A stretch of 64,000 bases of DNA from Streptomyces aurantiacus JA 4570. GTDB taxonomy: Bacteria > Actinomycetota > Actinomycetes > Streptomycetales > Streptomycetaceae. The translations under genes and the position numbers were made by a program. The notes beneath the pieces are model-generated. The model saw only the letters and a program-made list of their open reading frames with translations, had not been told where the DNA came from and ran no database searches. Each line of letters starts with the position of its first letter. Within the stretch, counting starts at the first letter, position 1. Positions 1 through 9,340 of the stretch are shown in pieces. The stretch lies in NCBI RefSeq assembly GCF_000414115.1, contig NZ_AOPZ01000109.1, positions 62,001-126,000 of the forward strand. Reading direction: 5' to 3'.

Positions 1-1438
1 CGTCAAGACGGGAGAGCGCCTGCCCGCGTACGGCTCGCCGGACGGCGGCAGCCTCGCGGAGGGGGCCGGTCCGCCGCGGACCGGCCCGAGCGATTCGCTC
101 CTCGACGACGTGGGGGACTCCCCGCGGATCCAGCGGTTCACCCTGAGCGATGACGGACGGCTGGCGGCGGCGGTGACCGACGGATCCCTCGTGGTGTGGC
201 GCACGGACCGCCCCCGACAACCCGTGTGGCGTCACACACCGGCCGACGACTACGTCATGGACCTCTGGCTCGACGCCGACGCCCGGCAGATCCGCTACCT
301 GGGCATGGGCGGGCCGACCGGGACCACAGTCAGATCGCTGGACCTGGGCCCCGCAGCCGACATCGCGACCTGGCAGTCGGCGAACAGGCCGACAGCCATG
401 TTGAGTTCGCGCGGCGACCGGATGGCCACGATCCAAGAACACGGCGCGCGCGGCAGCGTCGGCGTCACCGGCATCCGGGAGGGCAGCCCCACCCGGCACG
501 TCGGCACCGTACCCATGCAGCGGGACAACCCTCTGTACGAGGACGACCCGCGTCACCTGGTCTCGCTCAGCGCCGACGGACGACTGGTGGCCCACGGACA
601 CAGGACCTCGCCCGGACGAGGGCTCCCCGACGAGGTCCGCGTGCGGGACGCGCGTACCCGTCGTGGCATCGCCACGGTACGACCGGGCCATGAGGTGCTC
701 GCTGTCTCTCTCAGCCCCGACGGAACCCGGTTGGCCACCTTGGGAAAGGAGACCGCCGAGCTGTGGAACGTACGCAGCGGAGCGCGCCTGCGCATGGTCG
801 AGGCGGAGCACACCGACGCGCGGGGGAAGGTCACCTTCGTGCTCTCCGGCGAGGCGGACGGAATCGCGGTCAGGCCCGACAACGAGCTGTTGGTCGTCAC
901 CTCGTCGGAGGGGCTGGTGGTGAGGCTTCCCTCGGGCAAGGCGGTGACGAGACCGCTGAGCAATGCCCGCTCCCTCGCGGTGGCCTTCAGCCCCGACGGC
1001 CGCCACCTGGCCGTCGGCGACTCGGTCGGCCTGGTGAGCCTCTGGGACGGTGACGTACGGCGCCGCCTCCACCTGCTGCCCGCAAGCCGTGCCGGCGGCC
1101 GGGTCGAACAGGCCCACCCCGTCTCGGCGTTGGCCTTCTCACCGGACGGCAACCGCCTCGCCACCGCCGGCGAGAACGGGACGCTGCGTCTGTGGGACAC
1201 CGCCACCGGACGGCAGATCGGACTCGACCAACCGACCCCCGGAGACCGCATCACCTCGGTGGCGTTCGCCCCGGACGGCCAGGGCCTGTACGCGGTCGGG
1301 GAGCACACCCCCGTGCGGCGCTACACCGTCGCCCCGTCCGAAGCGGCCGCCGAAGCCTGCGAGCGAGCCGCCGGCGGGCCGTCACGCGAGGAATGGCAGG
1401 AACACATAACGGAAGTCGCGTACCGCGACGTCTGCTGA
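1..1438 (+). CDS. WD40 repeat protein, C-terminal part (5' end outside window)
   Basis: The frame is open from base 2, so the start lies upstream and 478 residues are visible. The visible part is beta-propeller: repeated blades follow the pattern AFSPDG...LATAGENGTLRLWD, clearest over the last 200 residues, with weaker blades before. The C-terminus (EACERAAGGPSREEW, ending YRDVC) matches the tail common in actinobacterial nSTAND/WD40 proteins, where a helical Cys-containing segment follows the propeller. In that family the missing N-terminus usually carries a DNA-binding or protease module and an NTPase domain; this is inferred, not seen. Such proteins act as signalling or scaffold switches, so no substrate can be named. 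A strong hairpin follows the stop. Confidence 0.85.
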   Translation, partial: VKTGERLPAYGSPDGGSLAEGAGPPRTGPSDSLLDDVGDSPRIQRFTLSDDGRLAAAVTDGSLVVWRTDRPRQPVWRHTPADDYVMDLWLDADARQIRYLGMGGPTGTTVRSLDLGPAADIATWQSANRPTAMLSSRGDRMATIQEHGARGSVGVTGIREGSPTRHVGTVPMQRDNPLYEDDPRHLVSLSADGRLVAHGHRTSPGRGLPDEVRVRDARTRRGIATVRPGHEVLAVSLSPDGTRLATLGKETAELWNVRSGARLRMVEAEHTDARGKVTFVLSGEADGIAVRPDNELLVVTSSEGLVVRLPSGKAVTRPLSNARSLAVAFSPDGRHLAVGDSVGLVSLWDGDVRRRLHLLPASRAGGRVEQAHPVSALAFSPDGNRLATAGENGTLRLWDTATGRQIGLDQPTPGDRITSVAFAPDGQGLYAVGEHTPVRRYTVAPSEAAAEACERAAGGPSREEWQEHITEVAYRDVC

Positions 1439-1453
1439 GCCCCTCGAACGGCT

Positions 1454-1494
1454 GGACCGTGGCGTCCGCGGAGCAAGCGCGGGCGCCACGGTCC
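1454..1494. terminator. 17-bp stem-loop terminator between convergent genes
   Basis: The left arm starts GGACCGTGGCG (1454-1464) and the right arm ends CGCCACGGTCC (1484-1494). One T-G wobble and five more pairs continue inward (1466-1470 with 1478-1482) around a 7-nt loop. It sits 16 bp after the WD40 stop and 91 bp past the stop of the convergent chitinase gene, so it may serve both strands. There is no U-tract, which is usual for Streptomyces terminators. Confidence 0.8.
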
Positions 1495-1584
1495 GGTCGG
1501 GGCTCGTCGGGGTGTTGCGACGACCACTGGAACTCAAGCCCCGGCAGGGCTCACACCCCAGGAAGCCAGGACCTCAGGGCAGCG

Positions 1585-4500
1585 TCAGCTCGCCCGCCCC
1601 AGCTTCCGCCAGGGAAGCACCTCCTTCCCCTGGCTGTCCCGCTCCGAAGTGCCCGGTTCGACGGTCGTGTACCAGGACGCCGCCCAGTACGACCCCTTCC
1701 AGGAGACGTAGGCGCCGGTCGCGGGGTCGGCTGTGTTGCCGCTCCACAGGTGGGTGTTGGGGGTCGTGGCGCCGTAGGCGGCCTCGACGTCCTTGCCGCC
1801 GGCCGAGCGGAGGGTGAAGAGCTTGCCGTGGGCGGGGGTGGAGGGGGAGCCCTCCGACCCCGTCGCCGGGTCGATGGGGATGAAGTGCCAGCGCTGGGCC
1901 TCCGAGGAGGCGCAGTCGGCGACCTTGATGTCCTCGCGCGCGCCGGTCGCGGTCAGGCACTTGCCGGCGTTGGTGAGGGTGTACCAGCCGTTCCCGGCGT
2001 TGCGGGGGGTCCAGAGCTGGTTGGGGTTGCCGGGCTGCGGCTCCACCAGGTGGGCGCGGCTCTCGCCGGGGTGGTGGTCCATCAGGTTGCCCTGGTACTC
2101 GAACTGCCAGCCCTGGTCGCCCTTGTCCCAGGCCGCGAAGGTCCGGCCGACCGTCTTGCCGTGCGCGGAGCCCGGCTTCCACTCCGGGGCGTCGCACTCC
2201 TTGGCGTCACCGGTGTCCGGCTCGACCGTCCGTACGCCCTTCCGGTCGTCCTGGACGGAGCCGTACGTGTGGTCGCCGGTCGACACGGTGACGTTCGCGG
2301 GGCCGGTCACCGGCAGGTAGTACTTGAGGCCGATGTCGTGGGACTTGCCGGGCGCGACGGCCTCGCAGAAGCCGAGTTTCAGCGTCACGCGGTGGAAGTC
2401 GGCCTTCAGGCCGCCCACGTTGGGCCCGGAGCGGCCGGGTTTCACCGCGTCCTTCAGCTCCGTGCCCGCCTCGTCCTTGAGCAGCGGCGAGGTGGACGTG
2501 GGCAGGTCGAAGGAGATCTCGGTGCCGGTGCCGAGGGTCCGTTCCGTGTTGTTGGTGATGCGCAGCTTCGGCTGGATCGGCCACATGTCGCCCTCGGCCG
2601 TCGGGTAGTCGACGAACTCGGCGGAGACGTCCACGACTTCGTCGGGGAGGGGAGTGTCACCGGCGCGTTCCGTCTTGTAGCCCCCGGAGCCGTGCAGCGC
2701 CCCGTCCAGGCGGCTGGTGACGTCGTACCCCATGCCGTACTCGCCGCCCGCGCGCTTGGTGTAGTCGCCCGCCAGCTCCCACAGCATGACGCCGCCGATG
2801 CCGTTGTCCTTCACGTACTGCGCCTTGGCGTCGATCGAGGCGTCGTTCTCCGTGGAGAGGAACACCTTCTTCTCGGCGTTCCACAGCCACGACGCCTTGA
2901 GCGTGTCGTCGTACTTCTCCGTGTACGTGCCCTTGAGCTTGCCGGACTCCTTGCCGGTGTCGACGTAGGAGGGGAGGTAGCCGGGGGTGATGCCGTCCTG
3001 GAGGTTCCGCGCGTGCCACAGGGGGTTGGAGCCGGAGGCGACCTCCTCGCCCCGGGTGCCGAGGTCGTGCCAGACGTTGTCGATGCCCTCGGCGCCGTGG
3101 CCGCAGTCGGCCTTCTCACCGGTGCCGGGCTGGCAGGCGCCCTGGTCGGGAAGTGACGAGACGCCCCACAGGCCGTCCGTGCCGCCGGAAACGTTCTGCC
3201 AGCCGCGGGTGTAATAGGGGACGCCGAGGTTGATGCGGCCGGGCGGCAGCGCGCCCCGGTAGTAGCGGTACGACCAGTCGACGTTGAAGTAGCCGGTCCC
3301 GTCGAACTCCTTCTCGTCGTAGACCTTCGCGGCGGCCAGCTCGGCGTCCCTGCCGTCGTCGTACAGCGGCGCCTGCGGGCCGACGTACTTGTTCCAGGAG
3401 CCGTGCAGGTCGTACGACATGACGTTGACGAAGTCCTGGTACTGCAGAGCCTGGCCCGCGTCGTAGCCGCGTACCAGGTAGCCGGAGGCGGAGCCCGCCG
3501 AGGTGAGCAGGTAGTAGCGGTCCTTGTCGGCGCCCGCGCGGTCCAGCTTCTCGCGGAGGGTCTTCATCAGCGCGTTGTAACCGGCCTGGAGGCCCTTGCG
3601 GCGGCCGTTGGACAGCTCCCAGTCGGCCGGGTTGCCGCTGTCGGGCAGCGCGGTCGGGTACTCGTAGTCGATGTCGACCCCGTCGAAGCCGTACCGGTCC
3701 AGGAAGGCCGTCACCGAGTCGGCGAACGTGTCGATGCCCGCCTGGTTCACCGAGCCGTCGGCGTTGGTGGCCATGGTGTAGAAGTTCTTCGTCTCGGCCC
3801 AGCCGCCGACCGAGATCAACGTCTTCACCTGCGGGTGCTTCTTCTTGTAGCGGTTGAGGAGGTTGAAGTGGCCCTTGTACGGGAGTGAGTCGTCCATCTC
3901 GGCCCCGCGCACGCCCGGCCAGGTCATTCCGGTCGCCGGGTTCTTCGGGTCTTCCGTGTCACCGACGGAGATCCGGTCGCCGCCGTCGACGCTCGCGAAG
4001 GCGTAGTTGACGTGCGACACCTTCGACCAGGGGATGTTCTTCGCCAGATAGCGCGGGTCGCCCTTGGCGCCGGTGCGCCAGCCGGTGAAGTAGCCGACGA
4101 CCCGCTTGTCGTGCCCGTTGCCGCCGAGCCACTCGCGCCCGTCGTCGCCGTACACCCTGCAGTACGGGGTGTCGACGCCCTTCGTCGCGGCGAGCCCCTC
4201 GGGGCGGCACTGCTCGTGCGGACCGGATGTGGAGGGCTTGGCGGAGCGGTCGTCGGTGGCGTTGTCCACGGGGTCGCCGGCGCTGCCGGTGGCGGGCGGG
4301 GTCTCGGGGGTGCCGCCCATGCCCGGGGTGTCGCCGTGGTACGTGTACTTGTTGAGAGCGTTGACGGCGGCCATGGGATCGCCGTCCTTGTACTGGTCGA
4401 TCGCGAGGAAGTTCGGCTTCTTGCGGGCGGCCGGCGCGCAGAAGCGCTCGGCGCGGTCCTGGAGCTTCTCGTTGTCGTTGCGGTAGGTGGGATCCAACGG

Positions 4501-5814
4501 GGCGTCCCGGAAGTGGTTCATCACGTACAGGCGCCGGAAGTTCTTGTCCTCGTGGGTGAGCGGATGGCCCCAGCGGCTGTAGCAGCTCCAGTCGGCGTTG
4601 CCGAGACCCGCGCCCATGGACCAGTGGTTCTGCACGGTCCAGTCCTGGTCGTACATGAAGCCCAGCTTGTTCTTGCCGTTCTCCTTCTTGTGGGCGTCCC
4701 CGTCGCCGGTGAAGAGCAGCAGGCGCTTGCCGGACTCCACCATGGACCGCACTGTCGGCCAGCCCTTTTCGGTGACACCTTCCGCGTCGGGGCGGAAGAC
4801 CTTCCCGGCGAGCGGCTTGCCCTCGCCGAGCTGCTCCTTCAGCTCCTCCTGGAGCTGCTCCGCGGTGGTGTAGTCCTCCAGGAAGACCGTGATGATCGCT
4901 TCCTTGTCCTGCTCCATGAACGCGGCGATGTCGGCGAACGTCTTGGCCGCCTCGACATCACCCCCGCACCCGTGCAGCACGGCGATCTTGTGGCACATCC
5001 GCACTCGCCCCTCGGAGAAGTGGGCGTCCAGCATGAGCGCCCGCGCCCCGGCCTTCAACTGCGTGGTGACGTCGTGCGGCTGGTTGGGGAAGGGCAGAGC
5101 GGGAGCCTGGTCCTCCGTGTTGTGCATGGAGTTGTGCGTCGTCAGGAACGTCACGTCGTCCAGCTTCGGATCCGACGGCATCGGCGCCTTCGGCGGATTG
5201 ATCGGCGTGACGTACCAGTTCTGCTTCTCTGCGTCCGGGTCGGAAGTGTCCACCCAGACCGAAGAGTCGTTCTTTGGCCCGCCCCACAGCCTGCGCTCCG
5301 AGCCCGGTACGTGGATGCGGTACCGATCACCCTTGTCGTGCCGGAATTCCCAGTTGGTTTTCTCCGCGTCACAGGGACCGATGCCGATCCTGGGGCCCAT
5401 GGCGTGCTCCCGCTCGGTCACGCACTGTCCGTCCCGGTCCGGGTTCTTGATCTTGTACGTTCCGTCGGTGTTCCGGGCGAACTCCCACTGCTGTTGGTCC
5501 TCGTCACCCTTGGGACGGTGGGTGGCGACCGGGTTGTCGGTCGCTGACATGTGGTAGCCGCTGGAGGCGTTCTGGATGTAGAACTTCCCGTCGGTCGGCG
5601 GTCCTTCGTCGTCCGCCGCGGCGGCCTCCGTGCCCGCCGTCGCCGACGGGGCCCCCGCCCCGCCGGTCGCCTTCGCCGCCGCCGGTGGCCGTGGCTTCTG
5701 GGGGCGGTCGGGTCTGGTGGGCCCCTCCGGGCCGTCCGCCGCGACCGCGGGGGTCGCGAGCAGGGCGAAGGCCAGTGCCGCGCACCAGGCAGCCGCCGTG
5801 CGTCTCTTACGCAC
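1585..5814 (-). CDS. Secreted multidomain PI-PLC-like / GH18 chitinase fusion with two ricin-type domains
   Basis: A 1409-residue exoenzyme. GTG start with GGGAG seven bases upstream. A Sec signal peptide (about residues 1-25, ending PAVA|ADG) is followed by a Pro/Ala linker. Next comes a beta-trefoil (ricin-like) region at about 74-208. A PI-PLC X-like domain at about 217-490 has the two expected catalytic His in TTHNSMH (H227) and MCHK (H275). A glycoside hydrolase 18 domain at about 570-1020 has an intact DxxDxDxE motif (D711, D714, D716, acid/base E718). A chitinase C-terminal-type domain lies at about 1065-1175, a second ricin-type domain at about 1225-1312, then a Trp-rich tail. GH18 cleaves chitin with substrate assistance; the PLC-like part would attack a phosphodiester lipid headgroup. 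The GH18 and C-terminal parts resemble large Streptomyces chitinases. The N-terminal phospholipase module is the oddity. Confidence 0.9.
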   Translation of the reverse strand: MRKRRTAAAWCAALAFALLATPAVAADGPEGPTRPDRPQKPRPPAAAKATGGAGAPSATAGTEAAAADDEGPPTDGKFYIQNASSGYHMSATDNPVATHRPKGDEDQQQWEFARNTDGTYKIKNPDRDGQCVTEREHAMGPRIGIGPCDAEKTNWEFRHDKGDRYRIHVPGSERRLWGGPKNDSSVWVDTSDPDAEKQNWYVTPINPPKAPMPSDPKLDDVTFLTTHNSMHNTEDQAPALPFPNQPHDVTTQLKAGARALMLDAHFSEGRVRMCHKIAVLHGCGGDVEAAKTFADIAAFMEQDKEAIITVFLEDYTTAEQLQEELKEQLGEGKPLAGKVFRPDAEGVTEKGWPTVRSMVESGKRLLLFTGDGDAHKKENGKNKLGFMYDQDWTVQNHWSMGAGLGNADWSCYSRWGHPLTHEDKNFRRLYVMNHFRDAPLDPTYRNDNEKLQDRAERFCAPAARKKPNFLAIDQYKDGDPMAAVNALNKYTYHGDTPGMGGTPETPPATGSAGDPVDNATDDRSAKPSTSGPHEQCRPEGLAATKGVDTPYCRVYGDDGREWLGGNGHDKRVVGYFTGWRTGAKGDPRYLAKNIPWSKVSHVNYAFASVDGGDRISVGDTEDPKNPATGMTWPGVRGAEMDDSLPYKGHFNLLNRYKKKHPQVKTLISVGGWAETKNFYTMATNADGSVNQAGIDTFADSVTAFLDRYGFDGVDIDYEYPTALPDSGNPADWELSNGRRKGLQAGYNALMKTLREKLDRAGADKDRYYLLTSAGSASGYLVRGYDAGQALQYQDFVNVMSYDLHGSWNKYVGPQAPLYDDGRDAELAAAKVYDEKEFDGTGYFNVDWSYRYYRGALPPGRINLGVPYYTRGWQNVSGGTDGLWGVSSLPDQGACQPGTGEKADCGHGAEGIDNVWHDLGTRGEEVASGSNPLWHARNLQDGITPGYLPSYVDTGKESGKLKGTYTEKYDDTLKASWLWNAEKKVFLSTENDASIDAKAQYVKDNGIGGVMLWELAGDYTKRAGGEYGMGYDVTSRLDGALHGSGGYKTERAGDTPLPDEVVDVSAEFVDYPTAEGDMWPIQPKLRITNNTERTLGTGTEISFDLPTSTSPLLKDEAGTELKDAVKPGRSGPNVGGLKADFHRVTLKLGFCEAVAPGKSHDIGLKYYLPVTGPANVTVSTGDHTYGSVQDDRKGVRTVEPDTGDAKECDAPEWKPGSAHGKTVGRTFAAWDKGDQGWQFEYQGNLMDHHPGESRAHLVEPQPGNPNQLWTPRNAGNGWYTLTNAGKCLTATGAREDIKVADCASSEAQRWHFIPIDPATGSEGSPSTPAHGKLFTLRSAGGKDVEAAYGATTPNTHLWSGNTADPATGAYVSWKGSYWAASWYTTVEPGTSERDSQGKEVLPWRKLGRAS

Positions 5815-6151
5815 AGGGACGCTCCCTTCTTCTTGCCGGTCTTCTTGCTGATCCCGGGCGCGGATGCGCCCGCGCTGAAGACTGGCAGGGAGCGATCTTT
5901 AATTGATCAACGTCTTATGAACGCCGCGGCGAAGCCCGGTTACGCCGCAGAGCACACGCGCAGGCAGGGGATGGGCGCCGTGTTGGGTGCTGCGCGGCTA
6001 TTCCGTTGTCGCCACCGTGATCACCCGTGACGGCGCGTCAGCCGTCGCCTCCCACGCCAGCGGCGACCATCAGCACCCGCCCGAAGTCCATGCCGAGCCC
6101 CAGGTCCAGTCGTAGCCGGTAGAGCCAGCTGCCCGGGCCCGTCAGGGCGGA
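5815..6151. other. Chitinase leader/promoter region with low-GC patch; open codons beyond the NB-ARC stop
   Basis: This 337-bp gap separates the chitinase start from the 3' end of the NB-ARC gene. A markedly AT-richer patch at about 5895-5920 contains the palindrome TTGATCAA (5903-5910). It is the likeliest promoter/operator area for the chitinase gene, about 90 bp upstream of its start. I could not match a known chitinase operator. On the minus strand, 37 GC3-rich codons (6041-6151) stay open in frame after the NB-ARC stop. No separate gene is called. Confidence 0.4.
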
Positions 6152-8254
6152 TCATGGCGCGGTCGCGGTGTGGAGGGCGTGGGTGATGCCGGTGTCGGGG
6201 TCGGTGTCGTAGCTGGCGCGGAAGGCGGTTTCATAGGTGTCGTCGCCGAGGGCCTGGCGGGCCTGTGCCTCGCACGCCTGGCGGGCGGCGAGGAGATCGG
6301 GTGCCCCCATTTGGGGCGTACCGAGGGTCTGCCATACCCGGTCGGCGGTGCCGAGGAGTTGGGCGGCTCGCTCGGCGTGCCCGGAGGCCAGTGTCGCGGT
6401 GGCGAGGACGTCGAGGGCAGTGGCGATGCCGAGGCTGTCGTGGACGCGGCGTTTGCCGCCGAGGGCGTCGCGGGCGTGGGCCTGGGCTTCTTGCGCTCGT
6501 CCCAGGGCCAGCGCGGCGAGGGCGCGGAGGTAGTCGCCCCAGGCGCGGACGTGGGTCTCGCCGTGCCGGTCGCATACGGCGCACAGCCCATCGGCGACGG
6601 CGGCGGCCTCGGTGACCTGACCGAGCTGGATGTGGACGAAGGCCCGGGCGACCTGGAGGAGAGGCCACGCCGCGTCGTAGCGCCCGGGGGACGGTGGAGT
6701 GCGCGGCGCTGTGTCGAGCACCTCGGCCGCCCGGGCCTGGCGACCGCACAGCACGAGACTGGCGCCCTCGAGCAGGGCAGCGGCGAGCGGGGCGGTCTCA
6801 TCGGCCTCGTCGGCCGTGGCCTTGCGGAAGGCGTCGACGAAGCCAAGGCCGATCTGGGCATCGCCCAGGGTGTGGCCGACGAGACCGCGGGCCCACAGGG
6901 CCTTGGCACGGTCCGGTCCGGGTGCCGATTCCAGGTCCAGGGCCCGGTCGAGGTAGTGCTCGCCCTCCTTGGCGAAGCCGCAGGCGTACCAGAGAAACCA
7001 CAGCGTCCCGCCCATCTGCAGCGCACTGGGCCCGTCCTGCTCGGCCAGGCAGAAGTCCAGCGCGGCGCGGAGATTGGCGTGCTCAACGGCCATCCGGTCG
7101 CGCCAGGCGATCTGGTCCGGCCCCATCCAGGCGGCATCACCGGCCCGGGCCAGCGCCCGGAAGTAGTCCCGGTGCCGATGGCGCAGCGTGGACTCCTCGC
7201 CGAGGCCGCGCAGCCAGGCGGCACCGAACTCGCGGATGGTGTCGAGCATCCGGTAGCGCTCGCCGCCCCCGGTCGGCTCCCACGTCACGATCGACTTGTC
7301 CGTCAGGGCGGCGAGGAGAGCGGGGATCGTGTCCTCGGGCAGGCGCGCGTCGGCGCACACCGCCCGGGCGGCCTGGGCGTCGAAGCCTCCGGCGAGGACG
7401 GAAAGGCGGGCCCAGAGCAGTCGTTCGGCCGGCGTGCACAGTTCCAGGCTCCAGCCGATCGCGGTCCGCAGGGCCTGGTGCCAGGGCGGCTCGGCGTCGT
7501 CCAGCACCTCGTCGGTGGTGCCCAGGACGGTGAATCGGTCGTCCAGCTTGTCGGTCAGCTCGGCCACGGACAGATCGCGCAAGCGGGCCGCGGCCAGTTC
7601 GATGGCCAGCGGGAGGCCGTCCAATCGGCGCGACAGGCGCACGAGAGCGGGCCGGTTGGCGTCGGTGACCGCAAAGCCGGGCACCGCCTCGGCGGCCCGG
7701 GCGGCCAGCAGGGCCATCGCATCCGCACCACCGCACGCCCCGCCCTCGCCCTCGGGGACGGGCAGCGGGTCGACGGTCAGCGGCCGCTCCGCGCGCGTGC
7801 CCAGGGGGCGGCGGCTGGTGACCAGAATCCGCAGCCCCGGCGCGGCCCGCAGCAGCACATCGGCGGCCAGCGCGCACTCGTGGACCAGGTGCTCACAGGT
7901 GTCCAGGACAAGGAGCAGCTCGCGCCCCGCCAGATACTCGGCCAGCACATCGATCATCGGCCGCGTCGTCTGGTCCACCACCGACAGCACCTCGCCCACG
8001 GTGTGCGCGAGCAGGGCGCCCCGGCGCAGCGACGAGAGCTCCACCCACCACACCCCGTCCGGGAAGGACGGCTGCGCCTCGCGCGCGGCCCGCAGCGCGA
8101 GCCGCGTCTTGCCCACCCCGCCGACCCCGGCCAGCGTCACCAGGCGGGCGCCGTCGTCGAACGCCCCACGGATCTGCGCCAGTTCCTGCTGCCGGCCGTA
8201 CAACTCCCGTGTCTCCGGGGGCAGGTTCCCGGTCCTTTGCGGCCGCATGGCCAC
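6152..8254 (-). CDS. NB-ARC/AAA-type ATP-binding protein with TPR-like C-terminus
   Basis: A 700-residue STAND-type ATPase. GTG start with GAGGAAGG six bases upstream; an ATG two codons later is the alternative. The Walker A motif GVGGVGKT spans residues 43-50. The Walker B-like segment LLLVLDTCEH and sensor ILVTSRRPLG follow, as in AfsR/MalT-like regulators. The C-terminal half is Ala-rich helical repeats typical of the TPR part. Relatives usually carry a SARP DNA-binding domain at the N-terminus or a LuxR helix-turn-helix at the C-terminus. Here the P-loop region starts almost immediately and the C-terminus ends THALHTATAP with no recognisable HTH. It may therefore act through a partner rather than on DNA. 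The PP2C phosphatase gene lies 99 bp upstream on the same strand and may be co-transcribed. Confidence 0.85.
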   Translation of the reverse strand: MAMRPQRTGNLPPETRELYGRQQELAQIRGAFDDGARLVTLAGVGGVGKTRLALRAAREAQPSFPDGVWWVELSSLRRGALLAHTVGEVLSVVDQTTRPMIDVLAEYLAGRELLLVLDTCEHLVHECALAADVLLRAAPGLRILVTSRRPLGTRAERPLTVDPLPVPEGEGGACGGADAMALLAARAAEAVPGFAVTDANRPALVRLSRRLDGLPLAIELAAARLRDLSVAELTDKLDDRFTVLGTTDEVLDDAEPPWHQALRTAIGWSLELCTPAERLLWARLSVLAGGFDAQAARAVCADARLPEDTIPALLAALTDKSIVTWEPTGGGERYRMLDTIREFGAAWLRGLGEESTLRHRHRDYFRALARAGDAAWMGPDQIAWRDRMAVEHANLRAALDFCLAEQDGPSALQMGGTLWFLWYACGFAKEGEHYLDRALDLESAPGPDRAKALWARGLVGHTLGDAQIGLGFVDAFRKATADEADETAPLAAALLEGASLVLCGRQARAAEVLDTAPRTPPSPGRYDAAWPLLQVARAFVHIQLGQVTEAAAVADGLCAVCDRHGETHVRAWGDYLRALAALALGRAQEAQAHARDALGGKRRVHDSLGIATALDVLATATLASGHAERAAQLLGTADRVWQTLGTPQMGAPDLLAARQACEAQARQALGDDTYETAFRASYDTDPDTGITHALHTATAP

Positions 8255-8353
8255 GCCCCTTCCTCGCTCTCCCGCTGTGCGGCGGCAGCATGACGGCTGC
8301 GCTCGGGCCGCGGGAGGATCGGTACGAAAGTGATCGGAAGTGCCGCCGCCGGA

Positions 8354-9340
8354 TCACGACCGGCCGGGGTTGCCCCGCGGCGCGCCCGGTACACCGTCGT
8401 TCTTCGCCACAGGCAGTGCCGGACCGGTCAGCAGGCCGGCATGGGGCTGGACGAGCAGCAGGGTGAGGTCGTCGCCGTGGCCGCCGCTGTCGCGGATGGC
8501 CGCGTGCTGGTCGACGACGCCGACCAGGTTCGCAAGGGCCTCATCGAGGGCCGGCGCCCTCAGCGCGTTTCGGACCCGGTGGTCGAGGGCCAGCGGGGTG
8601 CCGTGCGCGTCCCGGGCCTCGGTGAGGCCGTCGGTGTAGAACAGCAGGCGCTGCTCGGGGGAGAGCGGGACGGTGTGCAGGCGCGGCGTGGGCCACAGGC
8701 CCAACGGCGGTGACGGGTACGGCGGTTCGATCAGCTCCATGCGCCGGCCCACCCGCAGCGGTGGCGGGTGCCCGCAGTTGACCAGGCGCACGGCGCCGGG
8801 CACGAAGTCCGCCAGGAGCAAGGTGACGAAGTCCTCGTCGTCGAGGTCGTCCCGTACGCGGTCGTCGAGAGCGTGGGCGAGGCGGATCAGGTCCGGCTCC
8901 GTGGCCGCGGTGTGGCGGAAGGCGGAGAGCACCGCCGCGCTGATGCGGACGGCGTCCAGGCCGTGGCCTCTCACGTCCCCGACGACCAAGCGCGGCCCGC
9001 ACGGCAGCAGGACGGCGTCGTAAAGGTCCCCGCCGACCAGGACACCCGCGCTCGCGGAGCGGCTCTGTACGGCCGTGGCCAGGCCGCCGAGATCGGAAGG
9101 AAGGGGACGTACGAGGGCCTGTTGGGTGAGTTCGGCGACGCGGGTCATGCGCACGAGCGCCGCCTTGCAGCGCATGCGGTCGCGTGCCATCAGCATCACC
9201 CACAGGCCGGGGAGGGCCAGCAGCGGTCCCAGAGCGAGCAGACGGGGAAGCGGCACCACCCCGGGGCAGGCACAGGTGCCCACCGCGACGCCGGCCCCGA
9301 TCACTGTTGCGAGCAGTATCCATCTGTGCTCCGCACTCAC
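8354..9340 (-). CDS. Membrane-anchored PP2C/SpoIIE-type serine phosphatase
   Basis: A 328-residue protein from a GTG start at 9340, chosen because GGAGG lies six bases upstream. An in-frame ATG at 9412 would add 24 residues but has a weak ribosome site. Two hydrophobic N-terminal segments (ILLATVIGAGVAVG and LLALGPLLALPGLWVMLM) form a hairpin anchor. The cytoplasmic phosphatase domain retains family metal and core motifs: GGDLYD, VGDVRGHGLDA, NCGHPPP, FYTDGLTEARD and GHGDDLTLLLV. This is the RsbU/SpoIIE class of Mn/Mg-dependent phosphatases. They usually dephosphorylate anti-anti-sigma factors, but no such partner gene is in the window. No PAS or GAF sensor is visible, so any input may come through the membrane segments. 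Confidence 0.9.
   Translation of the reverse strand: MSAEHRWILLATVIGAGVAVGTCACPGVVPLPRLLALGPLLALPGLWVMLMARDRMRCKAALVRMTRVAELTQQALVRPLPSDLGGLATAVQSRSASAGVLVGGDLYDAVLLPCGPRLVVGDVRGHGLDAVRISAAVLSAFRHTAATEPDLIRLAHALDDRVRDDLDDEDFVTLLLADFVPGAVRLVNCGHPPPLRVGRRMELIEPPYPSPPLGLWPTPRLHTVPLSPEQRLLFYTDGLTEARDAHGTPLALDHRVRNALRAPALDEALANLVGVVDQHAAIRDSGGHGDDLTLLLVQPHAGLLTGPALPVAKNDGVPGAPRGNPGRS

Noticed and set aside
1192-3156. 654-codon plus-strand open frame
   Set aside because: It is antisense to the chitinase gene. The protein is a low-complexity Val/Gly/Arg string and has no ribosome site; high G+C keeps opposite frames open.
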